Below, one piece after another: positions 50,408 through 58,153 of a DNA stretch of 64,000 nt. Source of the stretch: Bacillus sp. USDA818B3_A (GTDB lineage Bacteria > Bacillota > Bacilli > Bacillales > Cytobacillaceae); the NCBI RefSeq assembly GCF_009928415.1, contig NZ_JAABNN010000003.1:464145-528144 (forward strand). The letters run 5' to 3'. Made by a program: the position numbers and the translations under genes. The notes below the pieces were generated by a model. The model did not search any database, was not told where the DNA came from, and saw nothing but the letters and a program-made list of their open reading frames with translations. Numbering within the stretch: the first letter of the stretch is position 1; each line of letters opens with the position of its first letter.

Positions 50408-50416
50408 TTATCCACG
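50408..50416 (+). promoter_or_regulatory. DnaA box 2
   Basis: TTATCCACG, one mismatch from the DnaA-box consensus. Confidence 0.6.
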
Positions 50417-50422
50417 TAAATC

Positions 50423-50431
50423 TGTGGATAA
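50423..50431 (-). promoter_or_regulatory. DnaA box 3
   Basis: TTATCCACA on the minus strand, perfect consensus; six bases from box 2 in the opposite orientation. Confidence 0.75.
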
Positions 50432-50488
50432 CGAGAACGATTGTTCTAAAGGAATAAATTTGGTAGATTTAGGTTACAGCAAATGAAC

Positions 50489-50518
50489 TTACCAATTTAT
50501 GTTTAATTTTAATAAAAT
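50489..50518 (+). promoter_or_regulatory. Candidate sda promoter
   Basis: TTACCA, 18-base spacer, TAAAAT (50513-50518), 35 bases upstream of the sda ATG and downstream of the DnaA boxes. The -35 is weak. In 50154-50332 I see no other feature apart from AT-rich sequence. Confidence 0.4.
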
Positions 50519-50553
50519 AGAACCAATAACTTTAATCGGAGGTGGATTCTGAC

Positions 50554-50694
50554 ATGCGGAAACTGTCAGATGAATTATTAATTGAATCATACTTTAAAGC
50601 AAGGGAATTAAACTTGAGCCCAGAATTTATTAACCTCATTGAGTCTGAAATTCACCGGCGTTCTTTATACAATAAAATAAAAAGGTCATCATAA
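50554..50694 (+). CDS. sda: Sporulation checkpoint protein Sda
   Basis: 46 aa, the helical-hairpin inhibitor of the sporulation kinase KinA (and KinB). It reads [19 protein letters not shown] and then [19 protein letters not shown], matching the B. subtilis family. ATG with GGAGGTGG upstream. In B. subtilis sda is transcribed under DnaA control when replication initiation is disturbed; the three DnaA boxes upstream fit that. A terminator follows 13 bases later. Confidence 0.96.
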   Translation: MRKLSDELLIESYFKARELNLSPEFINLIESEIHRRSLYNKIKRSS

Positions 50695-50706
50695 CTATGA
50701 TTCACC

Positions 50707-50731
50707 GCCCTGCTAGGGCTTTTTTTTTCAG
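50707..50731 (+). terminator. Terminator of sda
   Basis: GCCCT, GCT, AGGGC followed by nine T. Confidence 0.85.
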
Positions 50732-50741
50732 AACAAAAGCG

Positions 50742-50858
50742 CAAGCGCCTTGAACAGCCCCGACAAGCATAAGACGAGCCGGCCGAAAGGTTGCTTTTTA
50801 ACCTTTTGGACGGATTGGCTTATGACCTCGAGGGGCTAGGCGCTGGACGTCGACAATC
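50742..50858. repeat. Long GCGCCTAG-type interspersed repeat
   Basis: About 117 bases with a nested hairpin: GCATAAGACGAGCC paired with GGCTTATGACC-type sequence around an AAAGGTTGCTTTTTAACCTTTTGG inner stem. Outer arms are AGCCCCGACAAG and GAGGGGCTAGGCGCTGG. The sequence type recurs in Bacillaceae intergenic regions (from memory); shorter relatives are at 2740-2776 and 38911-38953 here. Confidence 0.7.
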
Positions 50859-50918
50859 CTTTAATTAACAGTTACCCACAAGCGAAAATTTTATAATTTC
50901 CTAAACGAGTACAAAAAT

Positions 50919-50941
50919 AACGGCGCTCCCCTGTCGCCGTT
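50919..50941 (-). terminator. Terminator of psd
   Basis: Minus strand AACGGCG, nine-base loop, CGCCGTTATTTTTGT, just after the psd stop. Confidence 0.8.
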
Positions 50942-50945
50942 GTTT

Positions 50946-51728
50946 TTACTTTATTAAAACGCCTACTCTTTCTCCAACCTTTAGGTCTTGTGGGATTTGC
51001 AAGGTTTGATCGATTTGAAAGATACCTTTTTCAAATAATAGAACCACCGTAGACCCAAAACTGAAGTAGGCCATTTCCCCGCCTTTTTCTAACTTATTGC
51101 CCGTATGTGTGGTCTCAATGGAATTAACAAACATCGCCCCTACCTTGACAATGGCAACATGACCATAATCCGTTTGTACCTCCGTTATTACCCTATAGTT
51201 CTTGGATAGGGTCCTGCGGCCATATTTTAATCCCCATTTATTAACCGGATACGATTTTGAACCAAGTTTCCATTGTTTAATGACGGTTCCATTGACGGGA
51301 CTATGAATACGGTGGTAATGACTTGGACTTAAATATAAAATCATATATGTACCGTTAAGATATTTGTTCAAACCATCGGGATCTCCAAGCATTTCTTCGA
51401 TGGAGTATGTTTTCCCTTTTACGAGTATATCGCTTGTTTCTTTAATGGTTCCTACGTCTTCTAAAACCGCATCAACGGGACTGACGACTGAGTCAGCAGC
51501 CTGGTCAATCTTCCTTGTCCCTCTTTTTAACGTTCTGACAAATAAATCATGCAAGGTTGGGTAGTCAGCTAATCCTTTTTCCATTTCTTCTTGATTTAAT
51601 CGATAAACACGGGCAAATGATGGAACGACAAACCGACTGACTGGTGACCGGGCAAACCACTTTAACCCGCCAGACGACCACCGTCCGTTTGTTAATTCGA
51701 TCATCAGCCGATAAAAAACTTGTATCAC
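50946..51728 (-). CDS. psd: Phosphatidylserine decarboxylase proenzyme
   Basis: 260 aa pyruvoyl enzyme that makes phosphatidylethanolamine. The self-cleavage site is the FGST motif near the C-terminus (YFSFGSTVVLLFEKG), where the Ser becomes the pyruvoyl group. SPVDAVLEDVG, YLSPSHYHRIHSPV and the Psd-conserved GLKYGRRTLSKNYR are also present. GTG start with GGGGG seven bases upstream. It is divergent from pssA, whose product is its substrate; in B. subtilis pssA and psd form one operon. Confidence 0.95.
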   Translation of the reverse strand: MIQVFYRLMIELTNGRWSSGGLKWFARSPVSRFVVPSFARVYRLNQEEMEKGLADYPTLHDLFVRTLKRGTRKIDQAADSVVSPVDAVLEDVGTIKETSDILVKGKTYSIEEMLGDPDGLNKYLNGTYMILYLSPSHYHRIHSPVNGTVIKQWKLGSKSYPVNKWGLKYGRRTLSKNYRVITEVQTDYGHVAIVKVGAMFVNSIETTHTGNKLEKGGEMAYFSFGSTVVLLFEKGIFQIDQTLQIPQDLKVGERVGVLIK

Positions 51729-51857
51729 GAGAATACCCCCAAATAGTGTAAAAATACTCTTTACGGAAAGACATAAAACCCTTAGAATTAAATAATATAG
51801 AATAACCTAGAAAATACAATTCCCTTCGTTTTTTCAGAAAAAGGAGTGGTGTGGAGA

Positions 51858-52397
51858 ATGTTTTTATTGGACGTATTGGATCACACAATTAAAAAGCTGA
51901 AATCCCAAACAGCAAATGTCATTACCATCACAAACCTTTCACTCGGCGGTTTTGCCATTGTACTGGGCTTACATGGGAATTTACGCTTAAGCTTATTGCT
52001 TATTTTCATTGCTGCTCTTGCCGATCGGTTTGACGGTATGATTGCCAGAAAATTTAATATTGAATCGGAATTAGGCAAACAATTGGATTCCATGAGTGAT
52101 ATTATATCATTTGGAGTCGCGCCAGCACTATTACTTTATCAAGGAATATTATTTGAATTTGGCGGTCCTGGTTCATTCTTCACCGTATTTTATATTGCTT
52201 GCGGTGCTTTTCGCTTAGCAAGATTTAATATTACAGAAAGCAACGGTTATTTCACAGGATTACCAATTACAGCAGCAGGCTGTCTTGCAACCTTAAGTTT
52301 TCTTGCCATCCCTTACCTGCCTTCACAAACGTTCTTATTTATTATAATTATTTTATCCTTCTTAATGGTAAGCTCCTTTAAACTGAAAAAAGTATAA
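51858..52397 (+). CDS. pssA: CDP-diacylglycerol-serine O-phosphatidyltransferase
   Basis: 179 aa membrane enzyme that makes phosphatidylserine. The CDP-alcohol phosphotransferase motif is complete: D-R-F-D-G-M-I-A-R, eight residues, G-K-Q-L-D-S-M-S-D. Five to six TM helices are predicted. The ATG at 51858 follows AAGGAG; an in-frame start 12 bases earlier is less well placed. Its divergence from psd places both under one intergenic control region of about 130 bases. Confidence 0.93.
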   Translation: MFLLDVLDHTIKKLKSQTANVITITNLSLGGFAIVLGLHGNLRLSLLLIFIAALADRFDGMIARKFNIESELGKQLDSMSDIISFGVAPALLLYQGILFEFGGPGSFFTVFYIACGAFRLARFNITESNGYFTGLPITAAGCLATLSFLAIPYLPSQTFLFIIIILSFLMVSSFKLKKV

Positions 52398-52429
52398 TAT
52401 CATTTTTCTTTCACATAATGCTAAATTCA

Positions 52430-52473
52430 TTATGACCTTTTTAGTGTCCGCTAGGAAGGTCATTTTATTTTTT
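52430..52473 (+). terminator. Terminator of pssA
   Basis: ATGACCTT, 16-base loop, AAGGTCAT, then TTTATTTTTTT. Confidence 0.75.
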
Positions 52474-52569
52474 TAAAAATAAAATATAAGGGACAGACAC
52501 AATTTTGAGTTTTCTTCATAGGAATTATTAAAAGGGCTAGAGTCCAATAAAGCACGGGGGTAGATGTGG

Positions 52570-53283
52570 ATGACTGGAATCTTAACAGCTCTCGGATATT
52601 TGATGAAGGAATTTTTATTTCTTGTTTCTTATGTGAAAAATAATGCCTTTCCCCAACCCCTATCTGCTGCTGATGAAAGGAAATATCTGCGGTTAATGGC
52701 AGAAGGGGATGCACACGCTCGTAATATGTTAATAGAACACAATTTACGTCTTGTCGCCCATATTGTCAAAAAATTTGAAAATACCGGTGAGGATTCGGAA
52801 GACTTAATTTCAATTGGTACAATAGGGTTAATAAAAGCAATTGAGAGTTACTCCGAAGGAAAAGGAACGAAGCTGGCAACCTATGCAGCCAGATGTATCG
52901 AAAATGAGATTTTGATGCACTTAAGGGCGCTTAAGAAGACGAAAAAGGATGTTTCCCTGCATGATCCCATTGGGCAGGATAAAGAAGGTAATGAGATATC
53001 TTTAATAGATGTCCTTAAATCAGAATCTGAAGATGTGGTTGATACGATTCAGCTTAATATGGAACTGGAAAAAATAAAGAAGTATATCGAAGTACTGGAT
53101 GATAGGGAAAAGGAAGTCATAATCGGCCGATTCGGACTTGATTTGCAGAAGGAAAAGACACAGCGGGAAATTGCTAAGGAACTTGGTATTTCAAGAAGCT
53201 ATGTGTCTAGAATTGAAAAACGCGCCTTAATGAAAATGTTCCATGAATTCTACCGGGCTGAAAAAGAGCGCAAAAAGCGATGA
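52570..53283 (+). CDS. sigK: Sporulation sigma factor SigK (pro-sigma-K), uninterrupted
   Basis: 237 aa late mother-cell sigma factor. A hydrophobic pro-sequence ([20 protein letters not shown]) precedes [12 protein letters not shown], where SpoIVFB cleaves. Region 2 has [20 protein letters not shown] and [20 protein letters not shown]; region 4.2 is [20 protein letters not shown]. The frame is continuous, so no skin-type element splits it. The ATG at 52570 fits GGGGG nine bases upstream better than an ATG at 52564. Confidence 0.96.
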   Translation: MTGILTALGYLMKEFLFLVSYVKNNAFPQPLSAADERKYLRLMAEGDAHARNMLIEHNLRLVAHIVKKFENTGEDSEDLISIGTIGLIKAIESYSEGKGTKLATYAARCIENEILMHLRALKKTKKDVSLHDPIGQDKEGNEISLIDVLKSESEDVVDTIQLNMELEKIKKYIEVLDDREKEVIIGRFGLDLQKEKTQREIAKELGISRSYVSRIEKRALMKMFHEFYRAEKERKKR

Positions 53284-53305
53284 TATACTAACATGGCAAT
53301 AAATA

Positions 53306-53335
53306 GAGCAGGAGAAACTTCTCCTGCCCTTTTTG
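53306..53335. terminator. Bidirectional terminator between sigK and the lipoprotein gene
   Basis: GCAGGAGAA, AC, TTCTCCTGC, then CCTTTTTGTG. Confidence 0.8.
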
Positions 53336-53337
53336 TG

Positions 53338-54294
53338 TTATTTACCATCTTTCAGTAAGTTATTCCATGTCTTCCCGCCGTCAATCGTGTTATATAAATC
53401 ATTGTTGTAGGTGGTAAACGCCATTTCATTTTTGTTCTTTGGATTAACCGCCAGATATGTGATCGGGTTATCATAATCCAGAAAAGGAATGATGATAGTA
53501 GACTGTTCACCAGTCAATGGGGAAAGTGTTTTTAATAGGATTTTTTCATTTTCCACACTGGAAAATAAAATGGAGTCACCGTTGAATGTTAACGCCGTAA
53601 CCATCATCTTCCCTGTAATCAGCTTCATGGTGTTCCCATTATCGGTTGAATAATAGATTCCGGATCTTGTGGCCATCGCCATGGTATTCCCATCCGTTGG
53701 GTGCACAGCCATCATTCCCATCGAATCCGCATCAAAATTTTTAAACGTACTCTTATTCCAAGTTTTCCCTTTATCTGTTGAATAGTTAACACCCAAACTG
53801 ATAGTGTTACTTTCTTTCTCACCAATGATATACAGACCCATTCCAGAATAACTGGCAGCCGTAAAATGAAGGTTCGCTTCATTATAAAAGGCTAGCTTCT
53901 GAACAGTCTCACCTTTATCGTCACTTTTTATTAATCCAAGCGGATCCTCTAAGCCTGTCCCCTCCTGTGGGTGACCACTGGCAATAAATCCGGACTCAAC
54001 AGCTTGAAATCCTATGTAATCATGTTGATTCGTTGTTGCTTCATACCATTTTTTATCCTTATACATTTTTAAACCGTCATTTCCAGCAATGTATAAAGCA
54101 CTGTCATTTCCTGGATACCCAATCCCGCGGATATTCTTCAAGGTAAAGGCTCCTGCCTCCACGATTTTGAAAGCTGGTTTACTACTGTTGGAGCTCATTT
54201 CTTTCTGTTCTTGCTTCTTATTAGAGCAGCCAGATAAAATCAGGAGCACCCCTAACACCAATGTAAAAAACACCTTAATTTTATACTTCATCAT
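53338..54294 (-). CDS. Exported lipoprotein with BNR/sortilin-like repeats
   Basis: 318 aa. The signal peptide ends in a lipobox, LILSGC, with C23 as the lipidated residue. The mature part has Asp-box type repeats (YSTDKGKTW, YYSTDNGNT, NTIDGGKTWNN), indicating a beta-propeller like sialidases or sortilin. NCBI-style names for such proteins include F510_1955 family glycosylhydrolase, but enzymatic activity is not supported by any catalytic motif I can see. It follows a response regulator gene (38 bases) and probably shares its transcript. Confidence 0.75.
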   Translation of the reverse strand: MMKYKIKVFFTLVLGVLLILSGCSNKKQEQKEMSSNSSKPAFKIVEAGAFTLKNIRGIGYPGNDSALYIAGNDGLKMYKDKKWYEATTNQHDYIGFQAVESGFIASGHPQEGTGLEDPLGLIKSDDKGETVQKLAFYNEANLHFTAASYSGMGLYIIGEKESNTISLGVNYSTDKGKTWNKSTFKNFDADSMGMMAVHPTDGNTMAMATRSGIYYSTDNGNTMKLITGKMMVTALTFNGDSILFSSVENEKILLKTLSPLTGEQSTIIIPFLDYDNPITYLAVNPKNKNEMAFTTYNNDLYNTIDGGKTWNNLLKDGK

Positions 54295-54331
54295 GTCCTC
54301 CTAAAAGACGTATAGTAATCTATTAATTTGT

Positions 54332-55012
54332 TTATGCTTCCTTATCCATCCACTTATACCCCACTCCCCAGACCGTTGTCAAATAATCATTCACAGGAAA
54401 ACCTGCTTTACGTAATTTTTCACGTAAATTGCGAACATGGGAATCAATCGTCCGATCTTCAGTCATAGCAGAATACCCCCATATGGTTGTTAAAAGATGT
54501 TCACGTGTATATACCTTATTCTGATTTTTTAATAAAAGGGTCAGCAGGGAAAATTCCTTCGGTGTGACAGAAATTTGCTGGTGCTTATAGGATACCTGAA
54601 AAGAATCCTCATTTAAGTTAAGTCCTTGAAAAGAGATTAAACCGTTCGGCACGTGTTTCCTTCTTAACACGGCTTCGATTCGGGCAATTAATTCTTCTTC
54701 ATCAAACGGCTTCGAGATATAATCGTCTGCCCCAATGTTTAAACCCTTAATAATATCTATTTTTTCACTGCGGGCTGTTAACATGATAATCGGAATATCC
54801 CACTTTTTTCTAATTTCCTTACAAACTTCCCAGCCGTTTATTTCCGGCATCATCACATCTAATAGAACGAGGTCTGCATGATCCTCATGCAGATATTGAA
54901 GGGCATCAGCCCCGGATGTACATTTAATACAGTGATATCCTCTTGGGGATAGGTAAAGGGATAGTAAATCCAACATTCTTGATTCATCATCAACGAGTAA
55001 GATCTTCGCCAC
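54332..55012 (-). CDS. OmpR/PhoB-family response regulator (no adjacent kinase)
   Basis: 226 aa. The receiver domain has the acidic pair D8-D9, the phospho-acceptor D52 in LVLLDVMMP, and SKPFDEEEL with the conserved Lys. The C-terminal winged helix (from about residue 130, ISVTPKEFSLLTLLLKN, DSHVRNLREKLRKAG) binds DNA. GTG start with GGGAG upstream. Neither flanking gene is a histidine kinase: downstream is the BNR lipoprotein and the other side is the divergent pepF. The signal and regulon are unknown. Confidence 0.9.
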   Translation of the reverse strand: MAKILLVDDESRMLDLLSLYLSPRGYHCIKCTSGADALQYLHEDHADLVLLDVMMPEINGWEVCKEIRKKWDIPIIMLTARSEKIDIIKGLNIGADDYISKPFDEEELIARIEAVLRRKHVPNGLISFQGLNLNEDSFQVSYKHQQISVTPKEFSLLTLLLKNQNKVYTREHLLTTIWGYSAMTEDRTIDSHVRNLREKLRKAGFPVNDYLTTVWGVGYKWMDKEA

Positions 55013-55187
55013 TGCTTTTTCACTCCCAGCTTATAAATCTTGTTAAATTATACTATAAAAAGACTGCACAATAATAAATTTAATATGTATTTATTGGGAC
55101 ATGCCATTCTTTTTCCAAGTCCAAATTAAGAGAATTTTTTATAAAAAAGATTATAATGAGAAAGTACATATTTTAAGGAGGACTACC

Positions 55188-56987
55188 ATGACAGCCACTA
55201 CATATTCAGAAGTATGGAACCTTGATGCTTTGTTTCCAGGAGGAAGTCAATCCGAGGAATTCGAACAGTTCTTAGTCCAGACAGAAGAAACTATTAAAAG
55301 GTTCGAAGCAAAGGTAAATAATTGGGTGCCTGCTAACGCAGCTGGGGACACTGAGCATCTTCAGGAGCTTCTTCATGATTTAGAAGAATCTGCAAAGAAG
55401 TTGGCGCAGGCTGGAGCATTCACCGGCTGCTTACTAGCTCAAAACACAAAAGATAAAAAGGCATATTCCCTTGATTCAAAAATAACTAGTTTAGGGGCTG
55501 CATTTCAAACTGCTTTAGGTTCTCTAGACAATCACTTAACAATGATTGATGATGAAACTTGGCTGGAAATCGTTGATTCTGAGCCGTTAAAAGAGCTGCG
55601 CTTTGTATTAACAGAAAGCCGTGAAAAGGCAAAAGAAAAACTTTCAAAAGAGGAAGAGGCCTTAATCAGCACGCTTGAAGTCGATGGCTATCATAGCTGG
55701 GGACAATTATACGATTTAATTGTAAGTAAAATAAAAGTTCCCTTTGTGGAAGACGGTGAAGAGAAACAATTATCTGTCGGACAGACCTTTAATAAATTCT
55801 CTAACCCCGACCGTAATGTCCGTGCTTCTATATTTAATCAGTGGGAACAGGTTTGGGGCAGCCAAGCCGATCTGCTTGCAAAAACCTTGAACCATCTTGC
55901 GGGGTTCCGGTTAAGTGTCTATCAGAAGCGTGGCTGGGACGATGTTTTAAAAGAGCCGCTCAGCATTAACCGCATGCAAAAAGTGACATTGGACACAATG
56001 TGGACCGTCATTTCTGAACATAAACAAAAACTTGTTAAGTATTTAGAAAGAAAAGCAAAACTTCTAGGTATTGAAAAATTAAGCTGGTTTGATTTGGATG
56101 CGCCATACGGGAAAACAGAATCCAAGGTAACCTACCAAGAGGGGGCCCAATTTATCGAGCAGAACTTCGCCCAGTTTGGAGATAAGCTTGCCTTATTCAC
56201 TAAACACGCTTTTCGTGACCAATGGATTGAAGCCGAAGATCGTCCCGGGAAGGCTCCAGGAGGATTTTGTACGGATTTTCCAGTGAATGAGCAATCTAGA
56301 ATATTTATGACTTATTCCGGTACACCATCCAATGTGTCAACACTTGCACATGAACTGGGCCATGCCTTTCATTCTTATGCAATGAGGGACGTTCCATATC
56401 TCAATTGCAATTATGCCATGAATGTGGCAGAAACTGCCTCCACTTTTGCGGAAATGATCGTGGCAGACGCTGCTGTTAAAAACGCAAAAGATGAACAAGA
56501 AAAGCTTGTGCTTTTGGATGATAAAATCCAGCGTACAGTTGCCCTGCTTATGAATATCCATGCACGCTTCTTGTTTGAAAGCAGTTTTTATGAGGAGCGG
56601 AAACTTGGAACCGTCTCTAGTGATCGAATCAGCGAATTAATGTTGGCTGCACAAAAAGAGGCTTATTGTGATGCATTAGAGGAATATCATCCACTTTTTT
56701 GGGCTTCGAAGCTGCACTTCTTTATTACCGATGTACCTTTCTATAATTTCCCTTATACATTTGGTTATCTTTTTTCATTGGGCATTTATGCGCGGGCACT
56801 AGAAGAAGGAAAAGGGTATGAAGAAAAATATATTGCCCTGTTAAGGGATACTGCCTCCATGACAGTAGAGGAGTTAGCCCAAAAACATTTACAAGTAGAT
56901 TTAACTCAAAAAGATTTTTGGGAAAAAGCAGTCGGTCTTTGTCTCGCGGACATTGATGAATTTTTGCAGCTCACTGATAATAAATAA
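55188..56987 (+). CDS. M3-family oligoendopeptidase (PepF/YjbG-like)
   Basis: 599 aa zinc metallopeptidase. The catalytic motif is LAHELGHAFHSY (H-E-x-x-H) near residue 388, and NVAETASTFAEM provides the third ligand Glu. It cleaves short peptides in the cytosol. The ATG at 55188 follows AAGGAGGACTACC; the reading frame is open further upstream but without such a site. Monocistronic, with a terminator after it. Confidence 0.92.
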   Translation: MTATTYSEVWNLDALFPGGSQSEEFEQFLVQTEETIKRFEAKVNNWVPANAAGDTEHLQELLHDLEESAKKLAQAGAFTGCLLAQNTKDKKAYSLDSKITSLGAAFQTALGSLDNHLTMIDDETWLEIVDSEPLKELRFVLTESREKAKEKLSKEEEALISTLEVDGYHSWGQLYDLIVSKIKVPFVEDGEEKQLSVGQTFNKFSNPDRNVRASIFNQWEQVWGSQADLLAKTLNHLAGFRLSVYQKRGWDDVLKEPLSINRMQKVTLDTMWTVISEHKQKLVKYLERKAKLLGIEKLSWFDLDAPYGKTESKVTYQEGAQFIEQNFAQFGDKLALFTKHAFRDQWIEAEDRPGKAPGGFCTDFPVNEQSRIFMTYSGTPSNVSTLAHELGHAFHSYAMRDVPYLNCNYAMNVAETASTFAEMIVADAAVKNAKDEQEKLVLLDDKIQRTVALLMNIHARFLFESSFYEERKLGTVSSDRISELMLAAQKEAYCDALEEYHPLFWASKLHFFITDVPFYNFPYTFGYLFSLGIYARALEEGKGYEEKYIALLRDTASMTVEELAQKHLQVDLTQKDFWEKAVGLCLADIDEFLQLTDNK

Positions 56988-57001
56988 TTTCGTGATAATA
57001 A

Positions 57002-57041
57002 AAAATGAGCATTGGCTTCTATTGACCAATGCTCATTTTTT
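57002..57041. terminator. Bidirectional terminator after the oligoendopeptidase gene
   Basis: AAAAAATGAGCATTGG, loop, CCAATGCTCATTTTTTT. It also ends the 25-aa ORF on the minus strand. Confidence 0.85.
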
Positions 57042-57044
57042 TAT

Positions 57045-57122
57045 TTATTCTACACTAATCTCTGCAGAAATTACGCATCCAATCGCCCCTGTAATAACAA
57101 GTGCCATCACAACCATAAACAT
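57045..57122 (-). CDS. Putative 25-aa membrane peptide
   Basis: ATG at 57122 with GGGGTGGAG upstream. The product MFMVVMALVITGAIGCVISA-E-I-S-V-E is almost wholly one hydrophobic helix. It ends directly at the terminator 57002-57041. Ribosome site, single TM helix and terminator support a real gene. The function is unknown; small membrane modulator or type I toxin-like peptide are both possible. Confidence 0.55.
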   Translation of the reverse strand: MFMVVMALVITGAIGCVISAEISVE

Positions 57123-57248
57123 GTTCTCCACCCCTTAGAGATCTGTCATTTTTTAATTTAAATTTATCATATTTACACAGTATCAATCTAAGGGAATCGT
57201 GAACATTTTGTTAACACTACTGATATAAAGAAAAACGTATGTCTTACA

Positions 57249-57314
57249 TTAAAATATTTGTTTATGTTTCATCAATTTAATAATTAAAGTTAGAAATACA
57301 GTGTGCAGCGGCAT
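57249..57314 (-). CDS. 21-aa ORF resembling a truncated YrzI
   Basis: ATG at 57314 after a strong TTAGGAGG site. The product MPLHTVFLTLIIKLMKHKQI-F resembles the first 15 residues of the two YrzI copies upstream (MTLNILFLTITIHKR), then stops. Probably a shortened third paralogue or relic. Confidence 0.4.
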   Translation of the reverse strand: MPLHTVFLTLIIKLMKHKQIF

Positions 57315-57346
57315 TTTCTTGTTAACCTCCTAAATTCTTTTTTTAT

Positions 57347-57409
57347 CTAGGTGGTATCTTTCATACCCCATAAGCTTGCTCCTCGTCCTTGCATTAAAAA
57401 AAATGCCAT
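57347..57409 (-). CDS. 20-aa ORF in the YrzI cluster
   Basis: ATG at 57409 with AAAGGTGG eight bases upstream; product MAFFLMQGRGASLWGMKDTT. No recognised family. Listed because of its ribosome site and its place between two yrzI-like ORFs; it may be chance. Confidence 0.3.
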   Translation of the reverse strand: MAFFLMQGRGASLWGMKDTT

Positions 57410-57447
57410 TATTAAAACCACCTTTCGTTATTTTTGAAAACACTCAC

Positions 57448-57585
57448 TTACATCCGGTACATTGAAATCTGCCGGTCATTCTTTTGTTCATAAATTTTTT
57501 CAACCATCTCTTGATGGACAGCTTCTTGCGGACTTGTTTTTCGTTTATGGATGGTAATAGTTAAAAATAGGATATTTAGAGTCAT
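57448..57585 (-). CDS. yrzI: YrzI-family small sporulation-associated protein, copy B
   Basis: 45 aa: MTLNILFLTITIHKRKTSPQ then EAVHQEMVEKIYEQKNDRQ and I-S-M-Y-R-M. An N-terminal hydrophobic strand with HKR is followed by a charged helix and a fixed ISMYRM tail, the pattern of the Bac_small_yrzI family. AAGGAAG site upstream. It is 27 bases after copy A (57613-57753), with which it shares about half of its residues. Confidence 0.8.
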   Translation of the reverse strand: MTLNILFLTITIHKRKTSPQEAVHQEMVEKIYEQKNDRQISMYRM

Positions 57586-57612
57586 TTTTTTCACTTCCTT
57601 TTTAATGCAGTC

Positions 57613-57753
57613 TTACATAAAACGATACATGGAGATTTGACGATCTTTGTTTTCTTCGTAAAGTTTTTCAACAAATTCCTGATTTGCTGCTTCTTCTAAA
57701 CTTACATTTCGCTTTTTGATTGTGATTGATAAAAATAAAATATTCAGGGTCAT
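57613..57753 (-). CDS. yrzI: YrzI-family small sporulation-associated protein, copy A
   Basis: 46 aa: MTLNILFLSITIKKRNVSLE, EAANQEFVEKLYEENKDRQ, I-S-M-Y-R-F-M. Strong GGGAGGTG site. First gene of the tandem pair. The family is described as probable sporulation proteins of unknown function. Duplication in tandem with clear divergence suggests an old copy event. Confidence 0.82.
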   Translation of the reverse strand: MTLNILFLSITIKKRNVSLEEAANQEFVEKLYEENKDRQISMYRFM

Positions 57754-57875
57754 AATAACACCTCCCTATAGGAAATTTGCTTAAAGATCATTTTCAACAT
57801 TAACACCATGCGACTCCTCTAAGGCCCGCAGTTTTACCTTATGCTATACATATCCAAATGGCTCGTAAAAAGGGC

Positions 57876-57908
57876 ACAAAAAGGCCGCAGAAAGAAATCC
57901 CTGCGGTC
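57876..57908 (-). terminator. Terminator-like hairpin, second of a pair
   Basis: Minus strand CCGCAGGGATTTCTTTCTGCGG followed by CCTTTTTGTG. Confidence 0.65.
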
Positions 57909-57927
57909 AGAGCATCCGATTTAGACA

Positions 57928-57961
57928 CAAAAATACCGCAAGGCACGATTCTCCCTGCGGC
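57928..57961 (-). terminator. Terminator-like hairpin, first of a pair
   Basis: Minus strand CCGCAGGGAGAATCGTGCC, TTGCGG, TATTTTTGTG. It shares CCGCAGGGA and the TTTTTGTG tail with the hairpin at 57876-57908, so the two look duplicated. They follow the 35-aa ORF. Confidence 0.65.
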
Positions 57962-58004
57962 ATGGATATGTATTGTCGCTATACACTTATATAAAAGATA
58001 AGTG

Positions 58005-58112
58005 CTAAGCCATCCATTCCAATCTGGTCGAATGAGTGTTATTAAGATATACAGTTTTCATGTTGTTGTACGCGGCTGTGTTTGCTGTCCATGCTTCTCT
58101 AACTAACATCAT
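58005..58112 (-). CDS. Putative 35-aa protein with its own promoter and terminators
   Basis: ATG at 58112 (or the next ATG) after GGAGGTCGAAGAAA. Product: MMLVREAWTANTAAYNNMKT then V-Y-L-N-N-T-H-S-T-R-L-E-W-M-A. It is not hydrophobic and has no family I recognise. A near-consensus sigma-A promoter (58154-58182) lies 42 bases upstream and two terminators lie downstream, giving a transcript of about 200 bases. It could be a small protein gene or a regulatory RNA with a chance ORF. Confidence 0.6.
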   Translation of the reverse strand: MMLVREAWTANTAAYNNMKTVYLNNTHSTRLEWMA

Positions 58113-58153
58113 TTTCTTCGACCTCCATTTGGAATATTTGACTTTCTATGGTA

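Noticed and set aside
52564..52640. Possible sigK split by a skin-like element
   Set aside because: The sigK frame is open and carries all expected regions from pro-sequence to region 4.2.
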